Source: Aminobacter sp. HY435 (GTDB lineage: Bacteria > Pseudomonadota > Alphaproteobacteria > Rhizobiales > Rhizobiaceae). Taken from it: a stretch of 64,000 nt of DNA. The position numbers were made by a program, and so were the translations under genes. Where the stretch lies: contig NZ_JANKZL010000010.1 of assembly GCF_027568395.1 (NCBI RefSeq), positions 204,690 through 268,689 of the forward strand, read 5' to 3'. The notes beneath the pieces were generated by a model that was given only the letters and a program-made list of their open reading frames with translations, had not been told where the DNA came from and made no database searches. Positions 1-8,629 of the stretch are shown piece after piece (position 1 is the first letter of the stretch; each line of letters opens with the position of its first letter).

Positions 1-106
1 TGGCGGCGCTGGCTGCGCCGCCGAACGCGTCGCGCCCGAGCCAGCCAGCTGCGATGCGGCACAACGGGTCGTCCTGCTCCGGTGTGAAATAGATGGCGTA
101 GCGCAT
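1..106 (-). CDS. DUF1045 phosphonate metabolism protein (5' part only)
   Basis: Only the first 35 codons lie in the window; the gene runs off the left edge. The translated start (MRYAIYFTP, then DPLCRIAAGWLGRDAFGG) matches the N-terminus I know for the DUF1045 family, which is found almost only in phosphonate (phn) gene clusters and resembles 2H phosphoesterases. The ATG is preceded by a GGAGGGA ribosome binding site about 7 nt upstream. It lies 180 bp downstream of the second phnE on the same strand, so it probably belongs to the phnCDE transcription unit. The exact reaction is not known to me. Confidence 0.75.
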   Translation of the reverse strand, partial: MRYAIYFTPEQDDPLCRIAAGWLGRDAFGGAASAA

Positions 107-285
107 GAAGCGGTCCCTCCGAGCCGTTTCGATCTGATCGGCTCGTCGCTTGTTGGAAGGCGGTCATTCCGAAAACGGTCCCTATTGGGAGCATGCGTCC
201 GGCGATCGCCCGATAGATGATTTGCGTGACAGTTTGACGAAGTAGTGGCCGACTCCGCAAGATTTGCAAGGCCGGCCATAGCTGT

Positions 286-1677
286 TTAGTCGCTGGCCTT
301 CTTGCCGATGAGCCGGTGGCGCAATGCCGTCGAAATATTGTCGAAGATGAACACCACGATCAGGATCAGCAGGACCATGTAGGCGACATTCTCCCAATCG
401 GAGTTGGTGCGCATGGCCTCCCACAGCTTGAGGCCGATGCCGCCGGCACCGACCGCTCCGATGATGGTGGCAGAGCGGGTGTTTGATTCCCAAAAATAGA
501 GCGACTGGCTGACCAGCACCGGCAGCACCTGCGGCACCACGCCGTAGCGCTGGACCGAAGCCGGCGAAGCGCCAACGGAACGCATGCCTTCGCGCTGCTT
601 GTCGTCGATGTTTTCGATCGCTTCCGAGTAGAGCTTGCCGAAGGTGCCGGTGTCGGTAAAAAAGATCGCCGCGATGCCGGCAATCGGGCCGGGGCCGAAG
701 GCGCGGGTGAAAAACAGTGCCCAGATCAGCATGTCGACGGAGCGCAGGAAGTCGAAGAAGCGCTTGGTGACCTGGTTGACCAGACGGTTGCGGGTGATGT
801 TGCGCGCCGCCATGAAGGCGAGGGGGAATGCAAGCAGGCTGGCAAACAGCGTGCCGACAAAGGCCATCACGATGGTCTGGGCGAGCTTGAGCCAGACGTC
901 GCCATGCTGCCATTCGGCGTTGTTGACGACGTTGTCCCAGGCAAGGGCTAAGTTCGACATCTTCGGGTCGATGCGTTCGTCCGACACCATGAGGCCCGTG
1001 ACCTGGCTGAAGGACATGCCCCAGAAGGGCGAATTGGCGTCGAAGAAGAAGTTCTCCCAGCCGAGGAAGCGGTGGCGGATCTTGACGTCGTCGGCGTCGA
1101 TCTGGGCGCTGCCGGCAAAGCCGAAATCGACCGTGATCTTTTCGCCGGGCGCTTTCTGGGTGGCCCAGGCCGGTAGTTCGCCTTCGACGCTGATGCTCTT
1201 TTCCGGAACCACGGCGACGGCGAGCGTCTCGGTGCCACGGGTGACGACGACGTTCGACGGGGTGATTTCGATGGTATCGCGGCGGCCGATACGGGCGGTC
1301 ACGCTGCCTGCGGAGGTCTTGTTGGCCGCCGGTGCTGCGGCGGTGGCCACCGGCTCGCCGAAGCTCAGCCATTCGGGATGGCGGTCGGCGCGATAGGATG
1401 AAAAGCGCGGGTAGCTGACGTCGAGGCGGTCGTCGCGGAAATCGATCTGCGGCCGCACTTCGTGGGACACCCAGTCGGCGAGATAGGTGCCGGCGATGCC
1501 CCAGTTTCCTGCCGCCAGCACCGCGCCGACGCTGAAGAACCACCAGGCGAAGGCAAGGTAGGCGACGATGCCGACGCCGACGGCCCAACCGATCAGGCGC
1601 TTGCGCCAGGAGCCGGCAAGGAGTTCGGGATGGCGATCGCCGATTGCCCGCCTGTCGGTCATGGAAAGAGTGGTCAT
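286..1677 (-). CDS. phnE: Phosphonate ABC transporter permease PhnE (long form)
   Basis: Inner-membrane permease of the phosphonate importer, expected to pair with the second PhnE, the ATPase PhnC and the binding protein PhnD. The C-terminal ~200 residues carry the permease fold, including the EAA-type loop (EGMRSVGASPASVQRYGVVPQ) and the ATIIGAVGAGGIG segment. At 463 residues it is much longer than a typical PhnE of about 260-290. The excess is a large, mostly hydrophilic stretch (about residues 50-260) between the first membrane helix (about 28-48) and the core, probably periplasmic. The ATG follows a GGGGAA Shine-Dalgarno and starts 3 bp after the upstream phnE stop, so translation is probably coupled. 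Confidence 0.9.
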   Translation of the reverse strand: MTTLSMTDRRAIGDRHPELLAGSWRKRLIGWAVGVGIVAYLAFAWWFFSVGAVLAAGNWGIAGTYLADWVSHEVRPQIDFRDDRLDVSYPRFSSYRADRHPEWLSFGEPVATAAAPAANKTSAGSVTARIGRRDTIEITPSNVVVTRGTETLAVAVVPEKSISVEGELPAWATQKAPGEKITVDFGFAGSAQIDADDVKIRHRFLGWENFFFDANSPFWGMSFSQVTGLMVSDERIDPKMSNLALAWDNVVNNAEWQHGDVWLKLAQTIVMAFVGTLFASLLAFPLAFMAARNITRNRLVNQVTKRFFDFLRSVDMLIWALFFTRAFGPGPIAGIAAIFFTDTGTFGKLYSEAIENIDDKQREGMRSVGASPASVQRYGVVPQVLPVLVSQSLYFWESNTRSATIIGAVGAGGIGLKLWEAMRTNSDWENVAYMVLLILIVVFIFDNISTALRHRLIGKKASD

Positions 1678-1680
1678 GGC

Positions 1681-2634
1681 TTATTCCCCGCGGCCGAAGG
1701 CGAAGGCCTGCTCACCAACCAGCTTCTTGCGAAGCCAAGCCGAGAGCTGGTCGACGGTGACGATGGTGCAGAACAACAGGATGATGATGGCGATGGTCTT
1801 GGCTTCGTGATTGCGGCTGATCGACAGGCGCAACGCCTCGCCGATGCCACCGCCGCCGACCGCGCCGATGATGGTCGAGGCGCGCACGTTGATCTCCAGC
1901 CGCAGCAGCGCGTAGCTCAGGAAGTTGGGCATGACCTGCGGCACGATACCGAACCAGACGCGCTCGGGCCAGTTACCGCCGACGGCGCGCAAGCCTTCGT
2001 CGGCCTTCATGTCGGCATTTTCGACCACTTCAAAAAACAGCTTTCCGAGCGCGCCGATGGTGTGCAGCGACACGGCGATGATCGCCGGGATCGCGCCCAT
2101 CGACAGGATGGCGAGGAAGAAGCCGGCAATGACGATTTCGGGAAAGGCGCGGAGGATCTCGAGGAAACGGCGGACGAAGAAGCGCAGCCAACGCTGCGTC
2201 ACCAGGTTGGACGCGGCGAGGAAGCAGAGCAGGAAGCCGATGGCGAAACCGATGATGGTGGAGACGAGCGCGATGTTGATCGTCTCGATCATCTTGTAGA
2301 CGTATTCGGGCACGTAGACCGGGCCGAAAAGGTACATCCGGCCTTCCGGGTAATCGAATTTCAGGCTGCCGTCGTCATAGGGCGAGGGCAGGTCGAACAG
2401 CGCGCGGCCAACTTCCAGCCCGTCGCGCGGGATCATCTGGTCGGTGAAGTCGAAGAAGTGGGGCAGCCGGTCGAAGAACTTGCCGGCGTTGCTGTCATTT
2501 GCGAACCACAGCGAACCGGAGAGCGCGACAAAGAGAAAGAGCAGTCCACCGATCGTGTAGAGGCGGCGGCGGCCAGCGAGCTCGCGCCAGTGGCGCTCGA
2601 CCGCAAGGCCTGCTTCCGAAAGGGGCATGGTCAT
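1681..2634 (-). CDS. phnE: Phosphonate ABC transporter permease PhnE
   Basis: First of two permease genes of the phosphonate importer. It carries an N-terminal membrane helix, a periplasmic stretch, then the binding-protein-dependent permease core with the EAA-type loop (DEGLRAVGGNWPERVWFGIVPQ) and STIIGAVGGGGIG. I chose the ATG at 2634 (317 residues); an in-frame GTG at 2685 would add 17 residues of unlikely composition, and an ATG at 2628 is also possible, as no start has a strong ribosome binding site. It follows phnD and overlaps nothing. Two different PhnE subunits in one cluster is a common arrangement in rhizobia. Confidence 0.9.
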   Translation of the reverse strand: MTMPLSEAGLAVERHWRELAGRRRLYTIGGLLFLFVALSGSLWFANDSNAGKFFDRLPHFFDFTDQMIPRDGLEVGRALFDLPSPYDDGSLKFDYPEGRMYLFGPVYVPEYVYKMIETINIALVSTIIGFAIGFLLCFLAASNLVTQRWLRFFVRRFLEILRAFPEIVIAGFFLAILSMGAIPAIIAVSLHTIGALGKLFFEVVENADMKADEGLRAVGGNWPERVWFGIVPQVMPNFLSYALLRLEINVRASTIIGAVGGGGIGEALRLSISRNHEAKTIAIIILLFCTIVTVDQLSAWLRKKLVGEQAFAFGRGE

Positions 2635-2709
2635 GGATGGTGCTTCCGGTCCCGAACAAAAAGACGACGCGCCGCAGATGGCCACCGCGCGCCGGAGTTG
2701 CCTGAAGGC

Positions 2710-3621
2710 TTAGCTGCCGATCTGCGCCTTGCGGGCGTCGATCACAGGCTGGTAGAACTCGGGGGTGACTTCGGTGTAGCTCTTGAAGTCGCCGCCCTGG
2801 ATCGCCGAGAAGCAGGCCGGATCGGTTTCCGGCAGCTTGACCATGAAGTCCTTGAACTTGGCCTTGATGTCGGCGTCGAGCGAGGTGCGCACGACGAGCG
2901 GGCCGTTCGGGATCAGCGGCGACCGCCAGACTTCGACCAGGTCGTCCATGTCGAGGATGCCCTTGTCGACCATCTTCTTCAGGTTGCCCGAGGTGTAGCC
3001 GTCCTTGAATTCGCCGACGCCCGAGCCGAAGGTCGTGCCGGCGTCGAAGGTGCCCTTGAGCACTTCGAGGACGAGGTTTTCATGGCCGCCGCCAAAGCCG
3101 GTCTCGGCAACGAAGTCTTTGACGGCGACGCCGCCGAGATCCTTGGGCAGCGCGGTGACGGGGATCAGGTAGCCCGAGGTCGAGTCCGGATCGGCGAAGC
3201 CGAGCTTCTTGCCCTTGAGGTCGTCGAGCTTGGTGATGCCCGAATCCTTCTTGGCGACCATGATGGTGTAGTAGCCGGTGGCGCCGTCGGTCTGGACCGT
3301 GGTCAGGATCGGCTCGACCGCGTCCTTGCTCTGCAGGTAGATCTTGGCATAGCCGGAAGCACCGAGTTCGGCGTAGTCGAGCGTGCCGCCAAGCAGGCCC
3401 TGGACGGTGCCGTCATAGTCGGCGGCGGGGAACAGCGACACCTTTTCGACGCCGAGGACGGCCGGCAGCTGGTCGACCAGGCACTGGAAGTTGCGCAGGC
3501 GGTCGGCTTCGTTTTCACCGCCGATCAGGCCGATGCGGAATTCCTTGAGGTCTGCGGCATGGGCCTGTCCGATTGCCAGGACGGCAAGCGAAACAGCGCC
3601 CAGAAGTGCGTTCTTGAACAT
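2710..3621 (-). CDS. phnD: Phosphonate ABC transporter substrate-binding protein PhnD
   Basis: Periplasmic receptor that binds phosphonates and delivers them to the PhnE/PhnC importer. The 303-residue protein starts with a classical signal peptide (MFKNALLGAVSLAVLAIG, cleavage after about AHA at 22) and continues with the periplasmic-binding fold of the PhnD family, including the conserved region FADPDSTSGYLIP (about 143-155). The ATG has a GGAG ribosome binding site about 8 nt upstream. It lies 90 bp downstream of phnC and 75 bp upstream of the first phnE, all on the same strand, consistent with one operon. Confidence 0.93.
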   Translation of the reverse strand: MFKNALLGAVSLAVLAIGQAHAADLKEFRIGLIGGENEADRLRNFQCLVDQLPAVLGVEKVSLFPAADYDGTVQGLLGGTLDYAELGASGYAKIYLQSKDAVEPILTTVQTDGATGYYTIMVAKKDSGITKLDDLKGKKLGFADPDSTSGYLIPVTALPKDLGGVAVKDFVAETGFGGGHENLVLEVLKGTFDAGTTFGSGVGEFKDGYTSGNLKKMVDKGILDMDDLVEVWRSPLIPNGPLVVRTSLDADIKAKFKDFMVKLPETDPACFSAIQGGDFKSYTEVTPEFYQPVIDARKAQIGS

Positions 3622-3711
3622 GACAAATCTCCAGGTTGGCCCGGCATCGCCGGGTCATGTGCAGTTGCTGATTGCAGGCCCTTGACGCGGGCGAGACGAC
3701 CGTGGACCGCC

Positions 3712-4554
3712 TCAGGCCGGTGCGTAGACCGGTTCCAGAGGTGCGGCGGATATCGCAGGCTTCGCCCTGACGGGGCGGATGCTGGTCGAGGTGATGGCTT
3801 CGGAAATCTCGGCGCCGTCAGCGTCGGCACCATAGACGAGACGGACGGCCTCGATGGTCAGTTCCTCCGGCGCGCCGTCGAAGACCACCGCGCCGCCCTG
3901 CATGCCGATGATGCGGTTGCAGTAGGTGCGAGCGGTGTCGAGCGTGTGCAGGTTGGTGATGACGGTGATGCCGTCGCGCAGGTTGATGTCGCGCAGCGCG
4001 TCCATCACCACCTTGGCGTTGAGCGGGTCGAGCGAGGCGATCGGCTCGTCGGCGAGGATCAGCTTCGGCTCCTGCATCAGGGCGCGGGCAATGGCGACGC
4101 GCTGCTGCTGGCCGCCCGACAGCGTGCCTGCCGGCTGGAGCGCGGTGCGGGTGATGTCGAGACGCTCGAGCGCGGCGATCGCCCGGATGCGTTCCTCGCG
4201 GGAGAAGATGCCGAGCAGGTTGAGCCCGGTCGAACGATGGTTGAGGCGGCCGAGCAGCACGTTGGTCAGCACGTCTAGGCGCGGCACCAGGTTGAACTGT
4301 TGGAAGATCATGGCGCAGTCGCGCTGCCAGCGGCGCAATGCCGGACCCTTTAGCGAAGACACTTCGGTGCCATCAAAGACGATCAAGCCCTGACTTGGGT
4401 CGATCAGGCGGTTGATGGTCTTGAGCAGCGTCGACTTGCCGGCGCCGGAGCGGCCGATGATGCCGACCATCTGGCCCTGCTGGATCTGGAGATTGACACC
4501 ATTCACGGCGACATTCTTGCCGAAGCGGCGCGTGACGTTGCGAATTTCGAGCAT
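3712..4554 (-). CDS. phnC: Phosphonate ABC transporter ATP-binding protein PhnC
   Basis: ATPase that powers phosphonate import, 280 residues. The start at [12 protein letters not shown] is preceded by an AGGGAA ribosome binding site 6 nt away; an upstream in-frame ATG would add 15 residues that look untranslated. Visible motifs are Walker A (GRSGAGKST, about 33-41), Q-loop (MIFQQFN), the ABC signature (LSGGQQQR), Walker B (LILADEP) and the switch-region histidine ([10 protein letters not shown]). The C-terminal ~35 residues beyond the ATPase fold are Ala/Pro-rich. First gene of the leftward phnC-D-E-E unit; a Pho-box candidate lies 74-91 bp upstream of its start. Confidence 0.93.
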   Translation of the reverse strand: MLEIRNVTRRFGKNVAVNGVNLQIQQGQMVGIIGRSGAGKSTLLKTINRLIDPSQGLIVFDGTEVSSLKGPALRRWQRDCAMIFQQFNLVPRLDVLTNVLLGRLNHRSTGLNLLGIFSREERIRAIAALERLDITRTALQPAGTLSGGQQQRVAIARALMQEPKLILADEPIASLDPLNAKVVMDALRDINLRDGITVITNLHTLDTARTYCNRIIGMQGGAVVFDGAPEELTIEAVRLVYGADADGAEISEAITSTSIRPVRAKPAISAAPLEPVYAPA

Positions 4555-4627
4555 CGTGGCTTCCCTGTCCGTCAGGGCTTTCCGCCCCGTTTCTGGCATC
4601 GGCCTAGACCCGGCCCATGAAGCTGCA

Positions 4628-4645
4628 ATGTCGGGACCATGTCAG
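4628..4645 (-). promoter_or_regulatory. Candidate Pho box upstream of phnC
   Basis: Read on the minus strand the site is CTGACATggtcCCGACAT: two 7-mers spaced 11 bp apart, matching the PhoB consensus CTGTCATnnnnCTGTCAT at 6 of 7 and 5 of 7 bases. It lies 74 bp upstream of the phnC start, pointing at phnC, in the 335-bp gap between phnC and the divergent Tim44-like gene. I see nothing else recognisable in that gap. Inference: PhoB-dependent induction of phosphonate uptake under phosphate limitation. Confidence 0.6.
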
Positions 4646-4889
4646 TTCTGTTACGATGCACAGGGCGAGAGGCCGAAAACGGAGGTTTTTGGCCATTTGC
4701 GCATGCGATCGCCGGCCGCAAGCCATGGATGCCCTGGCGCCGCGCGACATTTTTCACGTGCGCCGGCTTCGCGGCAGCGGATCGAATAACGATGAAGTTA
4801 TTAGGTCCGCTCGAAAAATTCGCACCAAGCACTGACACTACACTTGTTAGACATTATATGAGGGCGGACTTCAGTGTGAGGAACCGCCG

Positions 4890-5909
4890 ATGAAATTGTC
4901 CCGAACGACCCGCTTTGCCACTCTTTTCGCGGGCCTGTTCCTTGCGTTCTCCATGGTCGCCGTCGACCAGGCCGATGCCCGCCGCGGCGGCAGCTTCGGC
5001 AGCCGTGGAACGCGAACCTTCCAGTCGGCCCCGCCGACGCGAACCGCACCGCAGCCGACCGCTCCGGTCGAGCGTTCGATGTCGCCGAACGCCGGCCAAG
5101 CGGCAAATCCTGCCACCAACGCGGCCCGTCCGGGTGCGGCTGCACAGCAGCGCCCCGGCTTCATGGGCGGCTTCGGGCGCTCGATGCTGGGCGGCCTGTT
5201 GATGGGCGGCCTGATCGGCATGCTGCTCGGACAGGGCTTCGGCGGTCTCGCCGGCATGTTCGGCATGCTGCTGCAGGTGGCTTTGATCGGCGGCGCCATC
5301 TGGCTCGCCCTGCGTTTGTTCCGCTCGCGCCAGGCGCCTGCTTCGGGTCCGGCGATGGCCGGCGCAGGTGCCGGCGGCGGCAACTTCAGCTATCGCGACG
5401 CAGCGCCGTCGGACGCTGGAAAGAGCAATGGCGCAAGCCGCTCGTTCAGCATTCCGAGCATCGGCGGCAGCCGCTCGGCTGCCCCGCAGCAGCCTGTCAG
5501 CACCGAGATCACGGTGTCCGGTGAAGATCTTGACACCTTCCAACGCATGCTGACCGAGGTTCAGGAGGCCTTCGGGCGCGAGGACCACAAGGCCCTGCGC
5601 AAGCTGGTCACGCCGGAAATGGTTTCCTACCTATCTGAAGAACTCGCCGACAACGCGCAGAAAGGCGTTCGCAACGACGTCTCCGACGTTCAGCTCCTGC
5701 AAGCCGACATCGCCGAGGCCTGGAGCGAGGGCGACCGCGACTATGCCACCGCCGCCATGCAGTACTCGTCGATCGACGTGACGCGCGACCGGGCGACCGG
5801 CGAAGTGGTGGACGGCGACGAAAAGGAGCCAACCGAGACGACCGAACTCTGGACGTTCGTGCGCCAGAACGGCGGTGACTGGCAGCTCTCGGCGATTCAG
5901 GAAGCCTAA
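4890..5909 (+). CDS. Tim44-like domain protein, exported or membrane-anchored
   Basis: A 339-residue protein starting with a hydrophobic signal or anchor segment (residues about 8-28). It continues with a low-complexity Pro/Ala/Thr/Arg region (30-90), a Gly-Met-rich hydrophobic pair of segments (about 90-150) and a C-terminal domain from about 205 that has the layout of the Tim44/MBA1 family (EDLDTFQRMLTEVQEAFGR, then LRKLVTPEMVSYLSEEL). Bacterial members of this family are common in alphaproteobacteria but poorly characterised; a role at the membrane is likely. A GAGGA ribosome binding site precedes the ATG. Monocistronic: a strong terminator follows 25 bp downstream. Confidence 0.8.
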   Translation: MKLSRTTRFATLFAGLFLAFSMVAVDQADARRGGSFGSRGTRTFQSAPPTRTAPQPTAPVERSMSPNAGQAANPATNAARPGAAAQQRPGFMGGFGRSMLGGLLMGGLIGMLLGQGFGGLAGMFGMLLQVALIGGAIWLALRLFRSRQAPASGPAMAGAGAGGGNFSYRDAAPSDAGKSNGASRSFSIPSIGGSRSAAPQQPVSTEITVSGEDLDTFQRMLTEVQEAFGREDHKALRKLVTPEMVSYLSEELADNAQKGVRNDVSDVQLLQADIAEAWSEGDRDYATAAMQYSSIDVTRDRATGEVVDGDEKEPTETTELWTFVRQNGGDWQLSAIQEA

Positions 5910-5934
5910 GCACTCCAGCACGATGCAACAGGCA

Positions 5935-5971
5935 AGCGCCCGCGATCGCAGATCGCGGGCGCTTTCGTTTT
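5935..5971 (+). terminator. Rho-independent terminator after the Tim44-like gene
   Basis: A perfect 13-bp stem (5935-5947 with 5951-5963) around a 3-nt loop, followed by TTCGTTTT. It begins 26 bp after the stop codon and separates this gene from gltS. Confidence 0.9.
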
Positions 5972-6090
5972 GACGGCGCGTCGGCGACTGGCGGCTTGCC
6001 CGCGACCTGGTTCTGCGCAAGTTTGGGGACTGCAAGGCCAGATTCGAAGGGGCCCGCGGTTTGTCGCCTCAGGCTTGCAGAGGGGATCCC

Positions 6091-7308
6091 ATGACGACTG
6101 CCGCCAATACGATCGCGGTGCCCGATTTCCTGACCATCACGCTCGGCATCATCGTCTATTTCATCGGCGTGATCCTGACCCAGCGCGTCGCTTTCCTGCG
6201 CAGCTACAACATCCCCGAACCGGTCACCGGTGGCTTTCTGGCCGCCGCAGCCATATGGGCGTTCTACCGGCTGTCGGGCCTGGAAATCGTCTTCGATATG
6301 ACCACGCGCGACAGGTTGCTGGTCATCTTCTTTGCCACCGTCGGCGTCAATGCGCGGCTGTCCGACCTGCTGGTCGGCGGGCGGGCGCTGGCGGTGCTGT
6401 GCGTGCTGACCGTGCTTTTCGTCTTCTTGCAGAATGGCGTCGGTACGCTCGGGGCCTGGCTGTTCGGCCTGCCCTCTGCCGCGGGCGTCATCATGGGATC
6501 GATCGCCTTTGTCGGCGGCCATGGCACAACGATTGCCTGGGCGCCGGCAATCGCGGCCGAGCATGGCTTTCCCGCGGCGATAGAAGTCGGCACCGCCGCG
6601 GCCACGCTCGGCCTCATCGTGGCAAGTGTCCTGGGCGGGCCGGTGGCGAAGTTCCTCATCGAGCGCGGCAAGCTGACCACCGACGCGACAGTTTCGGACA
6701 ACGAGGGGGCTCACGCCAAGACGGAGGCGGCACCGATCGACAAGTCGAACTTCATGCAGGCGCTTTTGCTGGTCAACGTCGCCGTGGTGCTCGGCTATCT
6801 GGTTCACGGACCGGTCTTGGCGATGGGCCTGAAGCTGCCGCTGTTCGTACCCTGCCTGATCATGGGCGTCGTCTTGTCCAACACGATCCCTTACGTCTTT
6901 CCACGCATGCCCTGGCCAGCGCGCTCACCGGCGATGTCGCTGATTTCAGACTATTCGCTCTCGGCGTTCCTCGCCATGTCGCTGATGAGCATGCAGCTTT
7001 GGACGCTTGCCGGGGTCGCCGGTCCGCTGCTGGTCGTCGTTGCCCTGCAGGCACTGCTCGCGGTTGCCTTCATCCTGGTCGTGCTTTTCCCGCTTTTAGG
7101 CAGGGACTATCAGGCGGCGGTGCTGAGCGCCGGTTTCACCGGTCTTTCGCTGGGTGCTACCCCCACCGCGATCGCATCGATGACGGCGGTGACCAAGCAC
7201 TATGGCCCGTCACCGAACGCCTTCATCATCCTGCCGCTGGTCTCGGCGTTTTTCGTCGATCTGGTCAATGTGGTGGCGATTCAGTTTTTCCTGGCGCGCG
7301 GAGGCTAG
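6091..7308 (+). CDS. gltS: Sodium/glutamate symporter GltS
   Basis: Inner-membrane sodium:glutamate symporter of 405 residues, with about ten or more hydrophobic helices and the inverted-repeat layout of the ESS family. Recognisable family stretches are IPEPVTGGFLAA near residue 40, VGGHGTTIAWAP near 145 and GLSLGATPTAIASMTAVT near 350; the two Gly-rich stretches correspond to the re-entrant loops. I chose the ATG at 6091 because an AGAGGGG ribosome binding site lies just upstream. Its stop codon overlaps the stop codon of the convergent hexapeptide gene by a few bases. Its location between phn units is probably incidental. Confidence 0.92.
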   Translation: MTTAANTIAVPDFLTITLGIIVYFIGVILTQRVAFLRSYNIPEPVTGGFLAAAAIWAFYRLSGLEIVFDMTTRDRLLVIFFATVGVNARLSDLLVGGRALAVLCVLTVLFVFLQNGVGTLGAWLFGLPSAAGVIMGSIAFVGGHGTTIAWAPAIAAEHGFPAAIEVGTAAATLGLIVASVLGGPVAKFLIERGKLTTDATVSDNEGAHAKTEAAPIDKSNFMQALLLVNVAVVLGYLVHGPVLAMGLKLPLFVPCLIMGVVLSNTIPYVFPRMPWPARSPAMSLISDYSLSAFLAMSLMSMQLWTLAGVAGPLLVVVALQALLAVAFILVVLFPLLGRDYQAAVLSAGFTGLSLGATPTAIASMTAVTKHYGPSPNAFIILPLVSAFFVDLVNVVAIQFFLARGG

Positions 7309-7922
7309 CCGCCGTGCTTCTCCAGGAACTCTTCCGCTGAAAGGTTGCGGAAATCGTCGAGCGCAACACGCAGCCTGGCGTGGTCCCAGTCCCACCATGC
7401 GAGTGCCTGGAAACGATCTGAAGTCCTGCGGTCGAAGCGCTCGCGCAGCGGCTTGGCCGGCACGCCTGCGACGATGGTGTAGGGCGCCACGTCCTTGGTG
7501 ACCACGGCACCGGAGCCGACCGCCGCGCCGTCGCCGATGGTGACGCCGGGCAGTACCGTCGAGCCATGGCCGAGCCAGGTGTCATGGCCGATGGTCACGG
7601 TATTCGATCGGCGCCACTCGAAGAACTCGGTCTCGTGAGTGGCGTCGTCCCAGTAGTCGGAGGCGCGATAGGTGAAGTGGTGCAACGTCGGCCGCCAGGT
7701 CGGGTGGTTGGTGGCGTTGCAGCGGACGGCGGCTGCGATGTTGGAGAATTTTCCCACCGCCGTGCACCACAGGCTGCAGTCCTGCATGACGTAGGAATAG
7801 TCGCCGAGCGAACTCTCGCTGATGCGGGTGCGCTCGGCGACCTCGGTCCAGCGGCCGAGCGTCGACTGCGTTACCTCGGCGCTTGGGTGGACCCAGGGCT
7901 GTTCAGAAAGCTTGCGGCTCAT
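7305..7922 (-). CDS. Phosphonate-cluster transferase with hexapeptide repeats
   Basis: A 205-residue left-handed beta-helix protein of the xenobiotic/chloramphenicol acetyltransferase type, in the subgroup that accompanies C-P lyase genes. The hexapeptide repeats run through about 10-60 and 105-150 (for example GHGSTVLPGVTIGDGAAVGSGAVVTKDVAP region), with a candidate catalytic histidine in CNATNHPTWRPTLHHF. Its ATG overlaps the phnL stop by 4 bp, so it is translationally coupled and the last gene of the phnGHI-JKL unit. The substrate is unknown; acetylation or a related modification of an aminoalkylphosphonate or pathway intermediate is a reasonable guess. Confidence 0.85.
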   Translation of the reverse strand: MSRKLSEQPWVHPSAEVTQSTLGRWTEVAERTRISESSLGDYSYVMQDCSLWCTAVGKFSNIAAAVRCNATNHPTWRPTLHHFTYRASDYWDDATHETEFFEWRRSNTVTIGHDTWLGHGSTVLPGVTIGDGAAVGSGAVVTKDVAPYTIVAGVPAKPLRERFDRRTSDRFQALAWWDWDHARLRVALDDFRNLSAEEFLEKHGG

Positions 7923-8626
7923 GCGGCGACCTTTCCGGCGGCGAAGGCGGTGACGTCGACGATGCGGTCGGCCACAGCCTCGCGCACGTCGGCGTCATGG
8001 AAGATGCCGAGCAGGGCTGTGCCCTTCAGCTTCTTTTCCTCGATCAGGCCGATCACCACCTCGCGGTTGGTGGCGTCGAGCGAGGCCGTCGGCTCGTCGA
8101 GCAACAGCACCGGATGGTCGGTGATGAAGCCGCGGGCGATGTTGACGCGCTGCTGCTCGCCGCCTGAGAAGGTGGCGGGCGGCAGGCTCCAGAGACGTTC
8201 GGGCAGGTTCAGCCGGTCGAGCAGTTCCGAGGCGCGGGCATGGGCCTCGTCGCGGCCCGTGCCGCGGGCGACCAGCGGCTCGGCGACGACGTCGAGGGCC
8301 GAGACGCGCGGCACGGTGCGCAGGAACTGGCTGACGTAGCCGATGGTGTCGCGGCGCACCGACAGCACCGCGCGCGGACTGGCGGTGGCGAGATCGACGA
8401 GTTGGCCGTGGTGATCGACGATGATCTGGCCCTGGTCGACGCCGTAATTGCCGTAGACCATCTTGAGGATCGAGCTCTTGCCGGCGCCCGAGGGGCCGCC
8501 GAGCACGGCGCATTCGCCTGCCCGGATCGAGAACGAGACATTGGCGACCACCGGCAGGCGGATGCCGCCGCGCAGGTGCATGGTGAAGGCCTTGGAGACC
8601 TCCGAGACGATGAGGGGAGTGGCCAT
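7919..8626 (-). CDS. phnL: C-P lyase component PhnL, ABC ATPase
   Basis: ATP-binding protein of the carbon-phosphorus lyase system, 235 residues. It has Walker A (GGPSGAGKSS, about 43-52), Q-loop (GYVSQFLRTVPR), signature (FSGGEQQRVNIARGF), Walker B (PVLLLDEPTASLD) and a switch histidine in GIFHDADVR. PhnL is required for formation of the triphosphate-activated phosphonate with PhnG, PhnH and PhnI in the established pathway; it is not a transporter ATPase. It starts 3 bp after phnK and overlaps the next gene by 4 bp, so the order K-L-transferase is tightly coupled. Confidence 0.93.
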   Translation of the reverse strand: MATPLIVSEVSKAFTMHLRGGIRLPVVANVSFSIRAGECAVLGGPSGAGKSSILKMVYGNYGVDQGQIIVDHHGQLVDLATASPRAVLSVRRDTIGYVSQFLRTVPRVSALDVVAEPLVARGTGRDEAHARASELLDRLNLPERLWSLPPATFSGGEQQRVNIARGFITDHPVLLLDEPTASLDATNREVVIGLIEEKKLKGTALLGIFHDADVREAVADRIVDVTAFAAGKVAA

Positions 8627-8629
8627 GGC

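Noticed and set aside
1462..4278. A 938-codon open frame on the plus strand
   Set aside because: It lies antisense to phnE, phnE, phnD and phnC, all of which have clear family motifs. Long antisense frames are expected in GC-rich DNA when the sense genes favour G or C at third positions.
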